From: RGIG1902 sp034926865
GTDB lineage: Bacteria; Bacillota; Clostridia; Oscillospirales; Butyricicoccaceae
Assembly: GCA_034926865.1 (NCBI GenBank)
Contig: JAYFQP010000014.1
Span: 124,001-188,000, forward strand
Length of the DNA: 64,000 nt
Reading direction: 5' to 3'
Below are positions 1 through 8,227 of this stretch, piece after piece (position 1 is the stretch's first letter; the number at the start of each line of letters is the position of its first letter). A program made the translations under genes and the position numbers. Under the pieces are notes generated by a model. That model worked only from the letters and a program-made list of their open reading frames with translations, ran no database searches and was not told the DNA's origin.

Positions 1-1
1 G

Positions 2-1162
2 CTGACCGCCAGCCGTAATTTGCAGCATGCCGAAAGCGAAGATGAGATTCTCAACGAAACCGCGACTCAAATCATGAAGCTGCTGGGCCGGCCTGTCATC
101 CTCTACCCAGTTTGCGGCGGAGCACTACAGAAGCCCTTTCTGCTTTACCCTCATGGCTTTGATAATAAAGGAATTGACGGCCCAGCGTGTGAGGCGGAAC
201 GTTCCATAGCTGAATCTGTGTATCTAAACAACGAGCAGGCTGGTGCCACCATAGGGAATGATCCCAACGTGAAGTTCTGGTATCTTGCGGTGCGCGGCAA
301 TGACAGCGTCCACGCTGTAGCGGGGATTTTCATAAGGCGCGGAGAACGCATCGGCGAATTTGAAAAGGATCTCCTGCTTGCTCTTCTTGGCGAATGCGGT
401 GTGGCGATGGAAAAGCAACGTCTGAGGGAAAACCAGACTGCTCTTGCAATTGAAGCCCAACGCGAAAAATTGAGGGCTGATCTTTTACGGGCCATCTCCC
501 ATGATCTAAGAACACCGCTCACCACCATCTCCGGAAATGCGGAGATACTGATGGGCAACCGGGTACCATTGGATGATGAACAGAAGCATAGGCTGTATAA
601 CGACATCTATGAGGATTCTGCGTGGCTCATCAGCCTCGTGGAGAATCTCCTGTCTGTTACACGTATTGATAACAAAACGCTGGCGCTTAATATAAAACCA
701 GAGCTTATTTCAGATGTAATCGACGAAGCGGTTGTATACACTGAGCGCCGCGCCAAACATCACCATCTTCAAGTATCGTTAGAAAACGAACTGCTGATGG
801 TCAGGGTTGATGCGCCGCTAATCATACATGTGCTGGTAAACCTGATAGACAATGCGATAAAATATACGCCCGAGGGTTCCTGCATTACCATCTCTGCGAA
901 GCTGAAGGAAGACAAAGTTCTTGTATCCGTAGCAGATGATGGCCCAGGCATAGCTGAGGACATAAAGCCGAAGCTTTTTGAAATGTTCTTCACCTATGGC
1001 AGCCCGAGGAGCGACGCTCGGCGAGGCCTCGGGATAGGCCTGGCGCTCTGCCAATCGATAATCACAGCGCATGGTGGCGAGATCTGGGTATCCGATAATA
1101 TACCTCATGGTACAGTCTTTACTTTTTCGCTTTCCGGAGAGGAGGAAATTTCCGATGCCTAA
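2..1162 (+). CDS. kdpD: KdpD sensor histidine kinase, C-terminal part (cut by window start)
   Basis: The frame is already open at the left edge, so only the C-terminal part of the protein is present. KdpD is the membrane histidine kinase that, with KdpE, controls the high-affinity potassium ATPase KdpFABC. Visible here are a GAF-like stretch, the phospho-acceptor H-box (AISHDLRTPLTTISGN, codons starting near 493), and a HATPase domain with the N-box (NLIDNAIKYTPEG), the G1 box (DDGPGIA) and a glycine-rich G2 box (RGLGIGLALC). The N-terminal KdpD/UspA domains and the membrane segments would lie to the left. It overlaps kdpE by 8 bp, so the two are translationally coupled. The kdpFABC structural genes are not in the window. 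If the sigK element interpretation is right, this gene sits inside it. Confidence 0.9.
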   Translation: MTASRNLQHAESEDEILNETATQIMKLLGRPVILYPVCGGALQKPFLLYPHGFDNKGIDGPACEAERSIAESVYLNNEQAGATIGNDPNVKFWYLAVRGNDSVHAVAGIFIRRGERIGEFEKDLLLALLGECGVAMEKQRLRENQTALAIEAQREKLRADLLRAISHDLRTPLTTISGNAEILMGNRVPLDDEQKHRLYNDIYEDSAWLISLVENLLSVTRIDNKTLALNIKPELISDVIDEAVVYTERRAKHHHLQVSLENELLMVRVDAPLIIHVLVNLIDNAIKYTPEGSCITISAKLKEDKVLVSVADDGPGIAEDIKPKLFEMFFTYGSPRSDARRGLGIGLALCQSIITAHGGEIWVSDNIPHGTVFTFSLSGEEEISDA

Positions 1163-1874
1163 GCCCTTAATATTGGTAGTTGAGGACGACAGACCCGTGC
1201 GAAATCTGATCTCGCTAACACTTGAGACACAAGGTTATCGTTACAAGACTGCAGAAAAGGCCAGTGAAGCAATCATGGCATCTGTGTCCTATCAGCCGGA
1301 TCTTATTATTCTTGATCTTGGCCTGCCGGATATGGATGGCGTTGAAATTATCAGAAAGACACGCACCTGGTCCAACATGCCGATCATAGTTGTCAGCGCC
1401 AGGGGCGAAGATTCTGACAAAATTGCGGCACTAGATGCCGGTGCGGACGATTATCTGACAAAGCCTTTCAGCGTTGACGAGTTACTTGCTCGCCTGCGCG
1501 TCGCCCTAAGGCGGCTTCAGTTTATGCAGAACTCAAGTGCTGACAGTACAGTATTCGTTAACGGAGGGCTGACTATCGATTATGCTGCCGGCTGCGCTTA
1601 TATTGACGGCAGTGAAATACACCTCTCACCTATTGAATATAAGCTCCTGTGCCTGATGTCCCGCAACGTAGGCAAGGTTCTCACACACAACAGTTTTCTA
1701 AAGGAGATTTGGCAAAATACTCTGCCAAATGATACCCCCTCCCTACGCGTCTACATGGCCACGCTCAGGAAAAAGATCGAGATGCCCATGGGCCAAAAAC
1801 TGATTCAGACTCACGCAGGAATAGGCTACCGCATGCTGAGGCTGCCTGCGGATGATTTAGGGCCTAAGGAATAA
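1155..1874 (+). CDS. kdpE: KdpE response regulator (OmpR family)
   Basis: 239-residue two-domain regulator. The receiver domain has the acidic pair in VVEDD (residues 10-12), the phospho-acceptor Asp54 in ILDLGLPD, and the TKPF lysine. The C-terminal winged-helix DNA-binding domain has the family's YKLL and GYRM ends. It is the usual partner of KdpD and would activate kdpFABC transcription at low potassium or high osmolarity. The ATG at 1155 is chosen because GGAGAGGAGG lies just upstream and the start overlaps the kdpD stop; an upstream in-frame start at 1071 would overlap kdpD by 90 bp and has no ribosome site. A large inverted repeat follows at 2031. Confidence 0.92.
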   Translation: MPKPLILVVEDDRPVRNLISLTLETQGYRYKTAEKASEAIMASVSYQPDLIILDLGLPDMDGVEIIRKTRTWSNMPIIVVSARGEDSDKIAALDAGADDYLTKPFSVDELLARLRVALRRLQFMQNSSADSTVFVNGGLTIDYAAGCAYIDGSEIHLSPIEYKLLCLMSRNVGKVLTHNSFLKEIWQNTLPNDTPSLRVYMATLRKKIEMPMGQKLIQTHAGIGYRMLRLPADDLGPKE

Positions 1875-2030
1875 AGCTACTGGAAATATAGTGTCTGAAA
1901 GTAACAAGTAGTACCTCACACAGCAAACCGGCTAACCTCAGGCCTTTCCCAAAAGCTCCGTCGGATTTATGTATCTAACAAATAACTTATGACGAATGAT
2001 AATAGGTAATATACCTGTTATGCTTCTAAA

Positions 2031-2079
2031 AAAACAGCCCTGTTTCTGCTTGCTTTTGCTGCAGATACAGGGCTGTTTT
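2031..2079 (+). terminator. Intrinsic terminator after kdpE
   Basis: A perfect 13-bp inverted repeat (AAAACAGCCCTGT / ACAGGGCTGTTTT), with a second short CTGC/GCAG pairing inside its loop, sits 150 bp after kdpE. The TTTT run is part of the 3' arm. This is the only clear structure in the 334-bp gap 1875-2208. The rest of the gap is AT-rich; it includes a TATAAT at 2160-2165, but I found no convincing -35 for it. Confidence 0.75.
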
Positions 2080-2208
2080 CCTGCGTTTTACAATGAGCAT
2101 TTGCTTGAATGTCAGCTATCTTTTATTTTATCATGAATGCTCTTTTTTGACGTAGACATTATAATAGGCTAGCGGTAATAACATATCGTATAGAACGAGG
2201 TGAAGAAT

Positions 2209-3906
2209 ATGCAGGAAGAACATACGCGGAGATATGTAATCTACTCCCGAAAATCCAAGTTCACTGGGAAGGGTGAAAGCATTGAGAATCAGATTGAACT
2301 GTGCCGGCAGTATATCCGACTGCGCGTTGGAGATCAGGCGGCAGATGAAGCTGTCATATACGAGGACGAGGGATTCTCCGGGGGAAATCTGGAACGGCCT
2401 CAGTTCAAAAAGATGATGCGGGATGCGCAGAAGAAAGGTTTTACCGCAATCGTTGTTTATAGGCTGGACCGTATCAGCAGAAATATCGGCGACTTTGCAA
2501 AGCTGATCGAAGAATTAAATACATTAAAAATTGAATTCGTTTCCATCAAAGAACAGTTCGATACCTCTTCTCCTATGGGACGCGCTATGATGTATATTTC
2601 CTCCGTATTTTCACAGCTGGAACGCGAAACAATCGCTGAACGTATCCGTGACAATATGCATGAGCTTGCAAAAACCGGTCGATGGCTTGGCGGAACAACT
2701 CCAACAGGCTATGAATCTGAAAGCATCAGTCATGTGACAATTGATGGTAAGACCAAAAAAGCCTGCAAATTGAAAATTATTCCCGAAGAGATCGAGCTTG
2801 TCAAAATAATCTTTGATAAATTCATTGAAACGGGTTCATTGACAAAAACAGAAACCTACTTACTGCAGCGTGGTTATACGACTAAGAACGGTAATAATTT
2901 CACCAGATTTGCTATAAAGGGTATACTTTCCAACCCGGTCTATATGATAGCTGACAATGCAGCATATGATTACCTTATCGAAAATGACGTTGACCTGTTC
3001 TCTGGGAAGTCAGAGTTTGATGGTTTTTGGGGAATTATGGCCTATAATCGCACCTTGCAGCAGGCGGGCAAAGCCCATCACATCAAAGATATGAGCGAAT
3101 GGATCATGTCAGTGGGCAAACACAGAGGAGTTATCGAGGGAACCGCTTGGGTAAAGGTGCAAAAGCTATTGGAACAAAATAAATCGAAAAGCTATAGGAA
3201 ACCCCGCAGCAATGTCGCCCTTTTGTCAGGACTGCTTATATGCGGAAATTGCGGAGACTATATGAGGCCAAAGCTTTCCAATCGCAGAAACGCAAAGGGC
3301 GAAGCAATTTATACCTATTTTTGTTCAATGAAAGAAAAAAGCCGTCAACATCTTTGCAATATTCAAAATATTAACGGAAATATTTTGGATGAAGAAATTA
3401 TTACGCAGATCAAGACACTTTCTGAAGACAAAGACGATTTTGTGAAACAGCTTGAACATAGCAAATCGGTTCTCGTTTGCAACAGCGAAGCGCGTGATAC
3501 AGATATCGAAACAGCAGAAAAAGATATTAAAGTTAATGAGGATGGAATCAAAGGACTCGTTACAGCTCTTGGCAAAGCATGCGGAACATCGGCTGAAGAA
3601 TATATCATGCAGCAGATTGATGAGCTTCACCAAAAGGGCGAAACACTCAAGCGGCGCCTTTCAGAATTTAAGGAGATCACGACCATCAATGAGCTTGCCG
3701 GCACCGAGTTCAATTTAATTCTGAATCTCCTTGCATCCTTCGAGGGTATGGTTAATGAAATGACAGTGGAGCAAAAGCGTGCCGCGCTCCGCATGCTTAT
3801 CAGGCAGGTGCTCTGGGACGGAACTAATGTTCATATTGTATTGTTCGGCTCCGAATATGAATTTCCATGCAAAACGATTAAGCCTTATAACATAAGCTGT
3901 GAATAG
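2209..3906 (+). CDS. Large serine recombinase, SpoIVCA-like (sigK element excisionase)
   Basis: 565-residue large serine recombinase. The N-terminal resolvase fold has the YSRKS motif with catalytic Ser16, the SIENQ motif and the RLDRISRN stretch, followed by a recombinase domain (about 155-330). A zinc ribbon (CGNCGDYM ... CSMKEK ... LCN, about 347-390) and a coiled-coil region complete the protein. This is the layout of SpoIVCA, which excises the skin element and rejoins sigK in the mother cell. Its stop lies about 45 bp before the sigK 3' segment, on the same strand. The ATG at 2209 follows GAGGTG at a good distance and is preferred over the GTG at 2200, which overlaps that ribosome site. 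A role in sigK rearrangement is inferred from position and family; phage or conjugative-element recombinases have the same domains. Confidence 0.88.
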   Translation: MQEEHTRRYVIYSRKSKFTGKGESIENQIELCRQYIRLRVGDQAADEAVIYEDEGFSGGNLERPQFKKMMRDAQKKGFTAIVVYRLDRISRNIGDFAKLIEELNTLKIEFVSIKEQFDTSSPMGRAMMYISSVFSQLERETIAERIRDNMHELAKTGRWLGGTTPTGYESESISHVTIDGKTKKACKLKIIPEEIELVKIIFDKFIETGSLTKTETYLLQRGYTTKNGNNFTRFAIKGILSNPVYMIADNAAYDYLIENDVDLFSGKSEFDGFWGIMAYNRTLQQAGKAHHIKDMSEWIMSVGKHRGVIEGTAWVKVQKLLEQNKSKSYRKPRSNVALLSGLLICGNCGDYMRPKLSNRRNAKGEAIYTYFCSMKEKSRQHLCNIQNINGNILDEEIITQIKTLSEDKDDFVKQLEHSKSVLVCNSEARDTDIETAEKDIKVNEDGIKGLVTALGKACGTSAEEYIMQQIDELHQKGETLKRRLSEFKEITTINELAGTEFNLILNLLASFEGMVNEMTVEQKRAALRMLIRQVLWDGTNVHIVLFGSEYEFPCKTIKPYNISCE

Positions 3907-3919
3907 GCATAAAAAAGTT

Positions 3920-3970
3920 ATAAAAGCACAGACTCCGTCAGGAGAGTATAGCAAATGAAATACTTATGTA
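3920..3970 (+). other. Putative skin-type recombination junction inside sigK
   Basis: Sigma-factor homology in the downstream frame begins abruptly at about Ile-Ala-Asn-Glu-Ile-Leu-Met (from 3948). Intact family members carry a conserved segment ending in ENEILM there. The AATGA at 3954-3958 encodes Asn-Glu at this point; as I recall, AATGA is also the 5-bp crossover core of the Bacillus subtilis skin element. A small dyad (CTCC/GGAG) lies at 3933-3944. The frame is open only back to a stop at 3921, so no N-terminal sigma domain is encoded here. Confidence 0.6.
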
Positions 3971-4316
3971 TTTCCGCTCGCTTAAAAAGCAAGCTGTAGA
4001 GATATCTCTTTCTGAACCAATCGACAGCGATAAGGATGGCAATGCGCTTTCACTCATGGATGTTATAAGCTGTGATGACACTATGCTAGATGATATCGAT
4101 TCGGGAGACCGCCAGGCACGAGTATATAAATACATATTTTCTCATCTTGACCAAAGAGAACGGGAAATCATCGTTTTACGGTATGGGCTATATGGCAAAG
4201 ATCCTCTTACTCAAAGAGAGATCGCTGCACAAAAAGGCATATCACGCTCATATGTAAGCCGGATAGAAAAAAAAGCGCTGGAAAAGCTGAGAACTGTTTT
4301 TGAAGGCACAAGCTAA
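3951..4316 (+). CDS. sigK: 3' segment of split sigK (sporulation sigma factor SigK)
   Basis: About 121 codons encoding only the C-terminal part of a sporulation sigma factor. It has region 3 (LMYFRSLKKQ ... EISLSEPI.SDKDGN) and region 4 (HLDQREREIIVLRYGL, then the helix-turn-helix TQREIA ... GISRSYVSRIEKKALEKL). The KK..V.ISL..PI..DK.GN.LSL.DV pattern matches SigK better than SigE. Region 2, which binds core polymerase and the -10 element, is missing, and no ribosome site sits at a useful distance from the first ATG (3966). It is therefore not a free-standing gene but an exon-like 3' half, as in spoIIIC of B. subtilis. Site-specific excision of the DNA to its left would join it to a 5' half outside the window. 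The alternative is a decayed duplicate of sigK. Confidence 0.82.
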   Translation, partial: ANEILMYFRSLKKQAVEISLSEPIDSDKDGNALSLMDVISCDDTMLDDIDSGDRQARVYKYIFSHLDQREREIIVLRYGLYGKDPLTQREIAAQKGISRSYVSRIEKKALEKLRTVFEGTS

Positions 4317-4425
4317 CGTATGCGCACACCCCATTTTTCACAATATCGGCTTTTTGAGTTGCGTTTTACTATCAAATGTGAGATGATATACATAAATAGA
4401 ATCTCGTTAACAAAGGAGAAAATAC

Positions 4426-5454
4426 ATGAAAGAAGTCTATAAGGCTTACATGATGGATCAGCTTAAAAACCTTATCTCAATCGACAGCCCAACCGGGTTT
4501 ACAAACAGTGTTCAGGATTATCTCTGCAAGGAAATATCGCGTATCGGGTACACACCCGAGCGCCTTCACAAGGGAGGCGTCCGCGCAGAGCTTGGCGGAA
4601 AAGGCAATGGCATCATGCTCTTTTCACACTGCGATACGCTTGGAGCGGTAGTCAGCACTATCAAAAAAAACGGTAGGCTCACCCTATCCAGAGTAGGTGG
4701 ATTGAACCCCAACAATGTAGAAACCGAACAAGTTAAAGTACATACAAGGTTTAACGGCAGCTATGAGGGAACGATACAGGTCCCCAATGCTTCGGTCCAT
4801 GTAAACGCCAACGTCAACAAGCCGAGAAGCTTTGAGGAAAACCTTGAAATAGTGCTGGACGAATTTGTTTCATCTGATACGGAGGTTAGAGAAATTGGCA
4901 TACGCAACGGCGATTTTGTAACCCTTAATCCACGTTTCACTGTGACTTCCAAGGGTTTCATCAAAAGCAGATTTCTTGATGATAAAGCCTCGGCGGCTGT
5001 ACTTCTCACCTACGCCAAATACCTAAAGGACGAAGGCATCACCCCATCCAGAAGAGTTGTTATCGGATTTACCGTATACGAAGAAGTTGGGCACGGGGCT
5101 GCCTGCGGTATACCTGACGGCATCTGCGATGTTCTTGCCGTTGATATGGGCTGTGTTGGCGATGGCCTTGACTGCACCGAGGCTATGGTATCTATCTGCG
5201 CTAAGGATTCAGGCGGACCGTACAACTATGATATGACCACGGATCTCGTCAATGCCGCAAAGTCCAACGATATCGATTATGCAGTAGATATCTACAACAG
5301 TTACGGCTCTGATGTAGAGGTATCTCTCAAATCCGGATATAACGTGCGTCACGCTTTGATCGGCCCTGGCGTATATGCATCCCACGGGTATGAAAGAACT
5401 CATATAAACGGCCTTATTAACACCTTTAACCTGATTAAGACATATATCGGATAA
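4426..5454 (+). CDS. M42 family metallopeptidase (aminopeptidase)
   Basis: 342-residue cytoplasmic di-metal aminopeptidase of the M42 family (PepA/YsdC/FrvX type). These form tetrahedral complexes that trim short peptides. Ligand motifs are visible: SHCDTLG (first His), FLDDKAS (bridging Asp), the catalytic and metal Glu pair in YEEVGHG, VDMG (Asp) and the C-terminal SHGYERTH (His). Length is normal for the family. The ATG follows AAAGGAG at ideal spacing. It stands alone: upstream is the sigK fragment, and a strong terminator follows. Substrate preference (glutamyl or broad) cannot be read from the sequence. Some M42 relatives are annotated as endoglucanases or deblocking peptidases. Confidence 0.9.
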   Translation: MKEVYKAYMMDQLKNLISIDSPTGFTNSVQDYLCKEISRIGYTPERLHKGGVRAELGGKGNGIMLFSHCDTLGAVVSTIKKNGRLTLSRVGGLNPNNVETEQVKVHTRFNGSYEGTIQVPNASVHVNANVNKPRSFEENLEIVLDEFVSSDTEVREIGIRNGDFVTLNPRFTVTSKGFIKSRFLDDKASAAVLLTYAKYLKDEGITPSRRVVIGFTVYEEVGHGAACGIPDGICDVLAVDMGCVGDGLDCTEAMVSICAKDSGGPYNYDMTTDLVNAAKSNDIDYAVDIYNSYGSDVEVSLKSGYNVRHALIGPGVYASHGYERTHINGLINTFNLIKTYIG

Positions 5455-5470
5455 AATCAAAATAATCCTA

Positions 5471-5510
5471 ACAGGGCGTCTCTTTAATGAGGCGCCCTGT
5501 ATTTATATTT
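5471..5510 (+). terminator. Intrinsic terminator after the M42 peptidase
   Basis: Stem ACAGGGCGTCTC / GAGGCGCCCTGT (one mismatch, 6-nt loop, 5471-5500) followed by a T-rich tract; it starts 16 bp after the peptidase stop. Confidence 0.85.
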
Positions 5511-5588
5511 GTTTAATCTCTACCAGCGTATGGAACGCATTTTTGACTTTGCATGTCCTTTCTTGCTATATACCTTTAGCCCGATATA

Positions 5589-5597
5589 TGGTATAAT
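5589..5597 (+). promoter_or_regulatory. Extended -10 promoter for rarA
   Basis: TGGTATAAT at 5589-5597 is a TG-N-TATAAT extended -10, 34 bp upstream of the rarA start. There is no good -35 at 17 bp; TTGACT at 5543 may belong to a second, weaker start. Confidence 0.45.
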
Positions 5598-5630
5598 TGT
5601 AAATAATAAGATCAATTAACGGAGGCAAAA

Positions 5631-6896
5631 ATGTACAGACCTCTTGCAGATAAAATACGACCATTATGTCTTGAGGATATGATTGGGCAAAACCATATAA
5701 TCGGGGAAACAGGGATACTCCGCCGTATAATAGAAAGCGGAAATATCCCAAATATGATTTTTTACGGCCCTTCAGGGATAGGGAAAACAACCCTTGCCCA
5801 GATAATTGCGAATCAAACAAGCAGGCGGCTGTACAAACTCAATGCAACAACTTCCGGCGTCGCTGATATAAAAGACATAGTATCCGAGCTTGATACGCTT
5901 CTGGCGCCAAACGGAATACTTTTATATCTTGACGAAATACAATATTTTAATAAAAAACAACAGCAATCTCTTCTCGAGTTTATCGAGAGCGGCAAAATAA
6001 CACTTATCGCCTCTACAACCGAAAACCCATATTTTTATGTGTATAATGCTATTTTGAGCCGTAGCACTATTTTTGAGTTCAAGCCCCCTGCCCCGGAAGA
6101 TATCCAAAAGGCAGTTCGCCGGGCATTTTCAATATGCGGGCAGGAAAGCAGCTGCCGGCTGATAATAGAAGATGGCGTCATTGAACATATTGCAATAGCA
6201 TGCGGCGGTGATGTGCGCAAAGCAATCAATGCAGTGGAACTTTTATCCACCTCTGCAAGTAACAATAAAGAGATAAACGTCACACTGGAGGACGCAAAAG
6301 CCGTTACCCAAAAATCATCCTCGCGCTATGACCGCGACGGCGACTCTCATTACGATATACTATCGGCCTTTCACAAGTCAATCAGAGGCTCTGATGTCAA
6401 CGCTTCCCTGCATTATCTCGCAAGGCTTTTAAACGGAGGAGATATCGCATCTGCCTGCAGGCGCATGCTCTGCGTAGCCAGCGAAGACGTAGGTCTTGCT
6501 TATCCTCAGGCAGCATCAATAGTAAAAGCCTGCTGTGACAGCGCCCTGCAGCTCGGCCTCCCTGAGGCGCGGCTTCCGCTGGCTCAGGCCTGTATACTTT
6601 TAGCCACTGCCCCAAAATCAAACTCAGTAGTAATGGCAATAGACGCAGCCATGAGTGATGTAGAATCCGGAAAATCTGGGGATATCCCCCCTCATCTCAA
6701 GGATACGCACTATAGCGGTGCGCAGTCTCTCGGCAGAGGGCTCACCTATAAGTATCCTCATAACTACCCTAACAACTATGTAGAGCAGCAATACATGCCC
6801 GACAGGCTGAAAAGCGCAGATTACTATAAGGAAGGCTCTAACAAAGCCGAACAGCAGGCAAAGCAATATTGGCAAAGGATGAAAAACAATGACTAA
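5631..6896 (+). CDS. rarA: RarA/MgsA replication-associated recombination ATPase
   Basis: 421-residue AAA+ ATPase related to clamp loaders. RarA (MgsA in E. coli, WRNIP1 in eukaryotes) acts at stalled replication forks. Walker A is GPSGIGKT (46-53) and Walker B is LLYLDEIQYFNK. The sensor-1/arginine-finger region reads STTENPYFYVYNAILSR, which is diagnostic for RarA over RuvB or DnaX. The C-terminal tetramerisation domain ends in the conserved YKYPHNYPNNYVEQQYMP stretch. It follows a good ribosome site (GGAGG, 5621-5625). Its last 8 bp overlap the downstream lipoprotein gene, so the two share a transcript. Confidence 0.95.
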   Translation: MYRPLADKIRPLCLEDMIGQNHIIGETGILRRIIESGNIPNMIFYGPSGIGKTTLAQIIANQTSRRLYKLNATTSGVADIKDIVSELDTLLAPNGILLYLDEIQYFNKKQQQSLLEFIESGKITLIASTTENPYFYVYNAILSRSTIFEFKPPAPEDIQKAVRRAFSICGQESSCRLIIEDGVIEHIAIACGGDVRKAINAVELLSTSASNNKEINVTLEDAKAVTQKSSSRYDRDGDSHYDILSAFHKSIRGSDVNASLHYLARLLNGGDIASACRRMLCVASEDVGLAYPQAASIVKACCDSALQLGLPEARLPLAQACILLATAPKSNSVVMAIDAAMSDVESGKSGDIPPHLKDTHYSGAQSLGRGLTYKYPHNYPNNYVEQQYMPDRLKSADYYKEGSNKAEQQAKQYWQRMKNND

Positions 6897-8103
6897 ACGC
6901 CTTTTGGCGCTGGCTATAGCTCTTATCGCTGTTTTCTTTCTCTCCTCTTGCGGCGATGCAGCCGAAATATCGCCTCCTGAAACAGAGAACGAAAACCCAT
7001 CACCAGAAATGCCTCCTGATCCTACAACGCCGGGCGGCAGCGTTGAACCTCCCTCAGGAAGCACAGCCATCAACGACACTACTTGGATGATAGATCTGTC
7101 ATATCTGACAGATCTATCAATGACAGTTGACTCTGTTTTTCCGGTTACAAACGACATCTTATTTGTTTTCGCCTCGAAACTTACCGACGGTCAAGTATCT
7201 GAGAAGGCTTATCTTTATACATATTCTCTCATGCAAGATGCTTTTACTGGAAATTCGATGCCAATAGGTATAATCGGGCAATATCCTTCAGTTGTTTTCA
7301 AAGACGGCACAGTGATGGTGCTTACGCTTAACACAGAAACGTACGAGTTCGAAACCATGCTCTTTATAAACCCATCTACCCTCTCATATGAGGAAAATTT
7401 GATCTCCGGTATATCCGAAATACGTTCCATATATGTCTCTCCGGATAAAAAAATGGCCGCTGTATCCACATATGACGGCCTTACAATAACCGACATATCC
7501 TTCGAGAAAGTCTACGCGGAATATAAAGGCTTTACTCCCGAAGGCGGAGATGCTTCGATTGATTACCACCTGCCCTGCGCTGTAGGATGGCTGCCGGATG
7601 GAAGCGGAATTGTGGGCCGTATGCTTGGTGGGGAATGGGTTTATAATCCGTTTATTTTTTATGTTGACGGAAGTATGACTGACCTTTTGGAATATGAGTA
7701 TTTATCTGGCATCCCATGCCAAAGCAGTTCTCTTTTGCTCTATGATTACTTCACCTCTGCGCCAAAGGGTATTCTTGATATATCTTCCCTTTTATATACT
7801 CCTCTTAGCATCGACGGCCTGCCAACTGAGGAGGATACATCATATATCTCTGCTATCTCGTTTTCTCCAAACGGAGATATGGTGGCAATAGCCGTGTCAT
7901 CGCCTCAGGATGATGACATATGTACCACCGGTTTTTACCAGGGCTCGGTCCTTTCTTCATCATTCTCCATCTCAAAAAGCGGAAACTATCCAGTGAGCTT
8001 TGAATCGGTTTCCTTCACTCCGTCTGGAAAAATGGCTATCCTTATGACAAGCGCAACTGTAGACGCACAAAAGGCCATATATTACATGTCACTTTACAGA
8101 TGA
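6889..8103 (+). CDS. Predicted lipoprotein with WD40/beta-propeller-like repeats
   Basis: 404 residues, no family recognised with certainty. A short basic N-terminus and hydrophobic core end in a lipobox (FLSSC, Cys21), so it should be lipid-anchored on the outer face of the membrane. A Pro/Glu/Ser-rich linker (about 25-60) follows. The rest contains repeated beta-strand blocks with patterns such as YVSPDKKMAAVSTYDG, GWLPDGSGIV, SFSPNGDMVAIAV and SFTPSGKMAI, typical of beta-propeller blades. The start overlaps the rarA stop by 8 bp. Coupling of a surface lipoprotein to a cytoplasmic fork-repair ATPase is probably positional rather than functional. It ends at a bidirectional terminator. Confidence 0.8.
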   Translation: MTKRLLALAIALIAVFFLSSCGDAAEISPPETENENPSPEMPPDPTTPGGSVEPPSGSTAINDTTWMIDLSYLTDLSMTVDSVFPVTNDILFVFASKLTDGQVSEKAYLYTYSLMQDAFTGNSMPIGIIGQYPSVVFKDGTVMVLTLNTETYEFETMLFINPSTLSYEENLISGISEIRSIYVSPDKKMAAVSTYDGLTITDISFEKVYAEYKGFTPEGGDASIDYHLPCAVGWLPDGSGIVGRMLGGEWVYNPFIFYVDGSMTDLLEYEYLSGIPCQSSSLLLYDYFTSAPKGILDISSLLYTPLSIDGLPTEEDTSYISAISFSPNGDMVAIAVSSPQDDDICTTGFYQGSVLSSSFSISKSGNYPVSFESVSFTPSGKMAILMTSATVDAQKAIYYMSLYR

Positions 8104-8168
8104 TAAGGCTCTGATCTTTTTTCGATATCAATACTCAACAGGCAAAACTAAACTGCCTTTATAAAACC

Positions 8169-8210
8169 AAAAGCCTCCCGCCGCATAAAAAATGCAGCAG
8201 GAGGCTTTTT
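8169..8210. terminator. Bidirectional intrinsic terminator
   Basis: AAAAGCCTCC / GGAGGCTTTT arms (8169-8178 and 8200-8209) with a T run on either strand, placed between the converging lipoprotein gene (+) and dehydrogenase gene (-). Confidence 0.85.
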
Positions 8211-8227
8211 ACGTACACAGAAAAATA

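Noticed and set aside
2137..2165. Promoter for the recombinase built on TATAAT at 2160
   Set aside because: No acceptable -35, and a sporulation (SigE-type) promoter could not be matched with confidence either.
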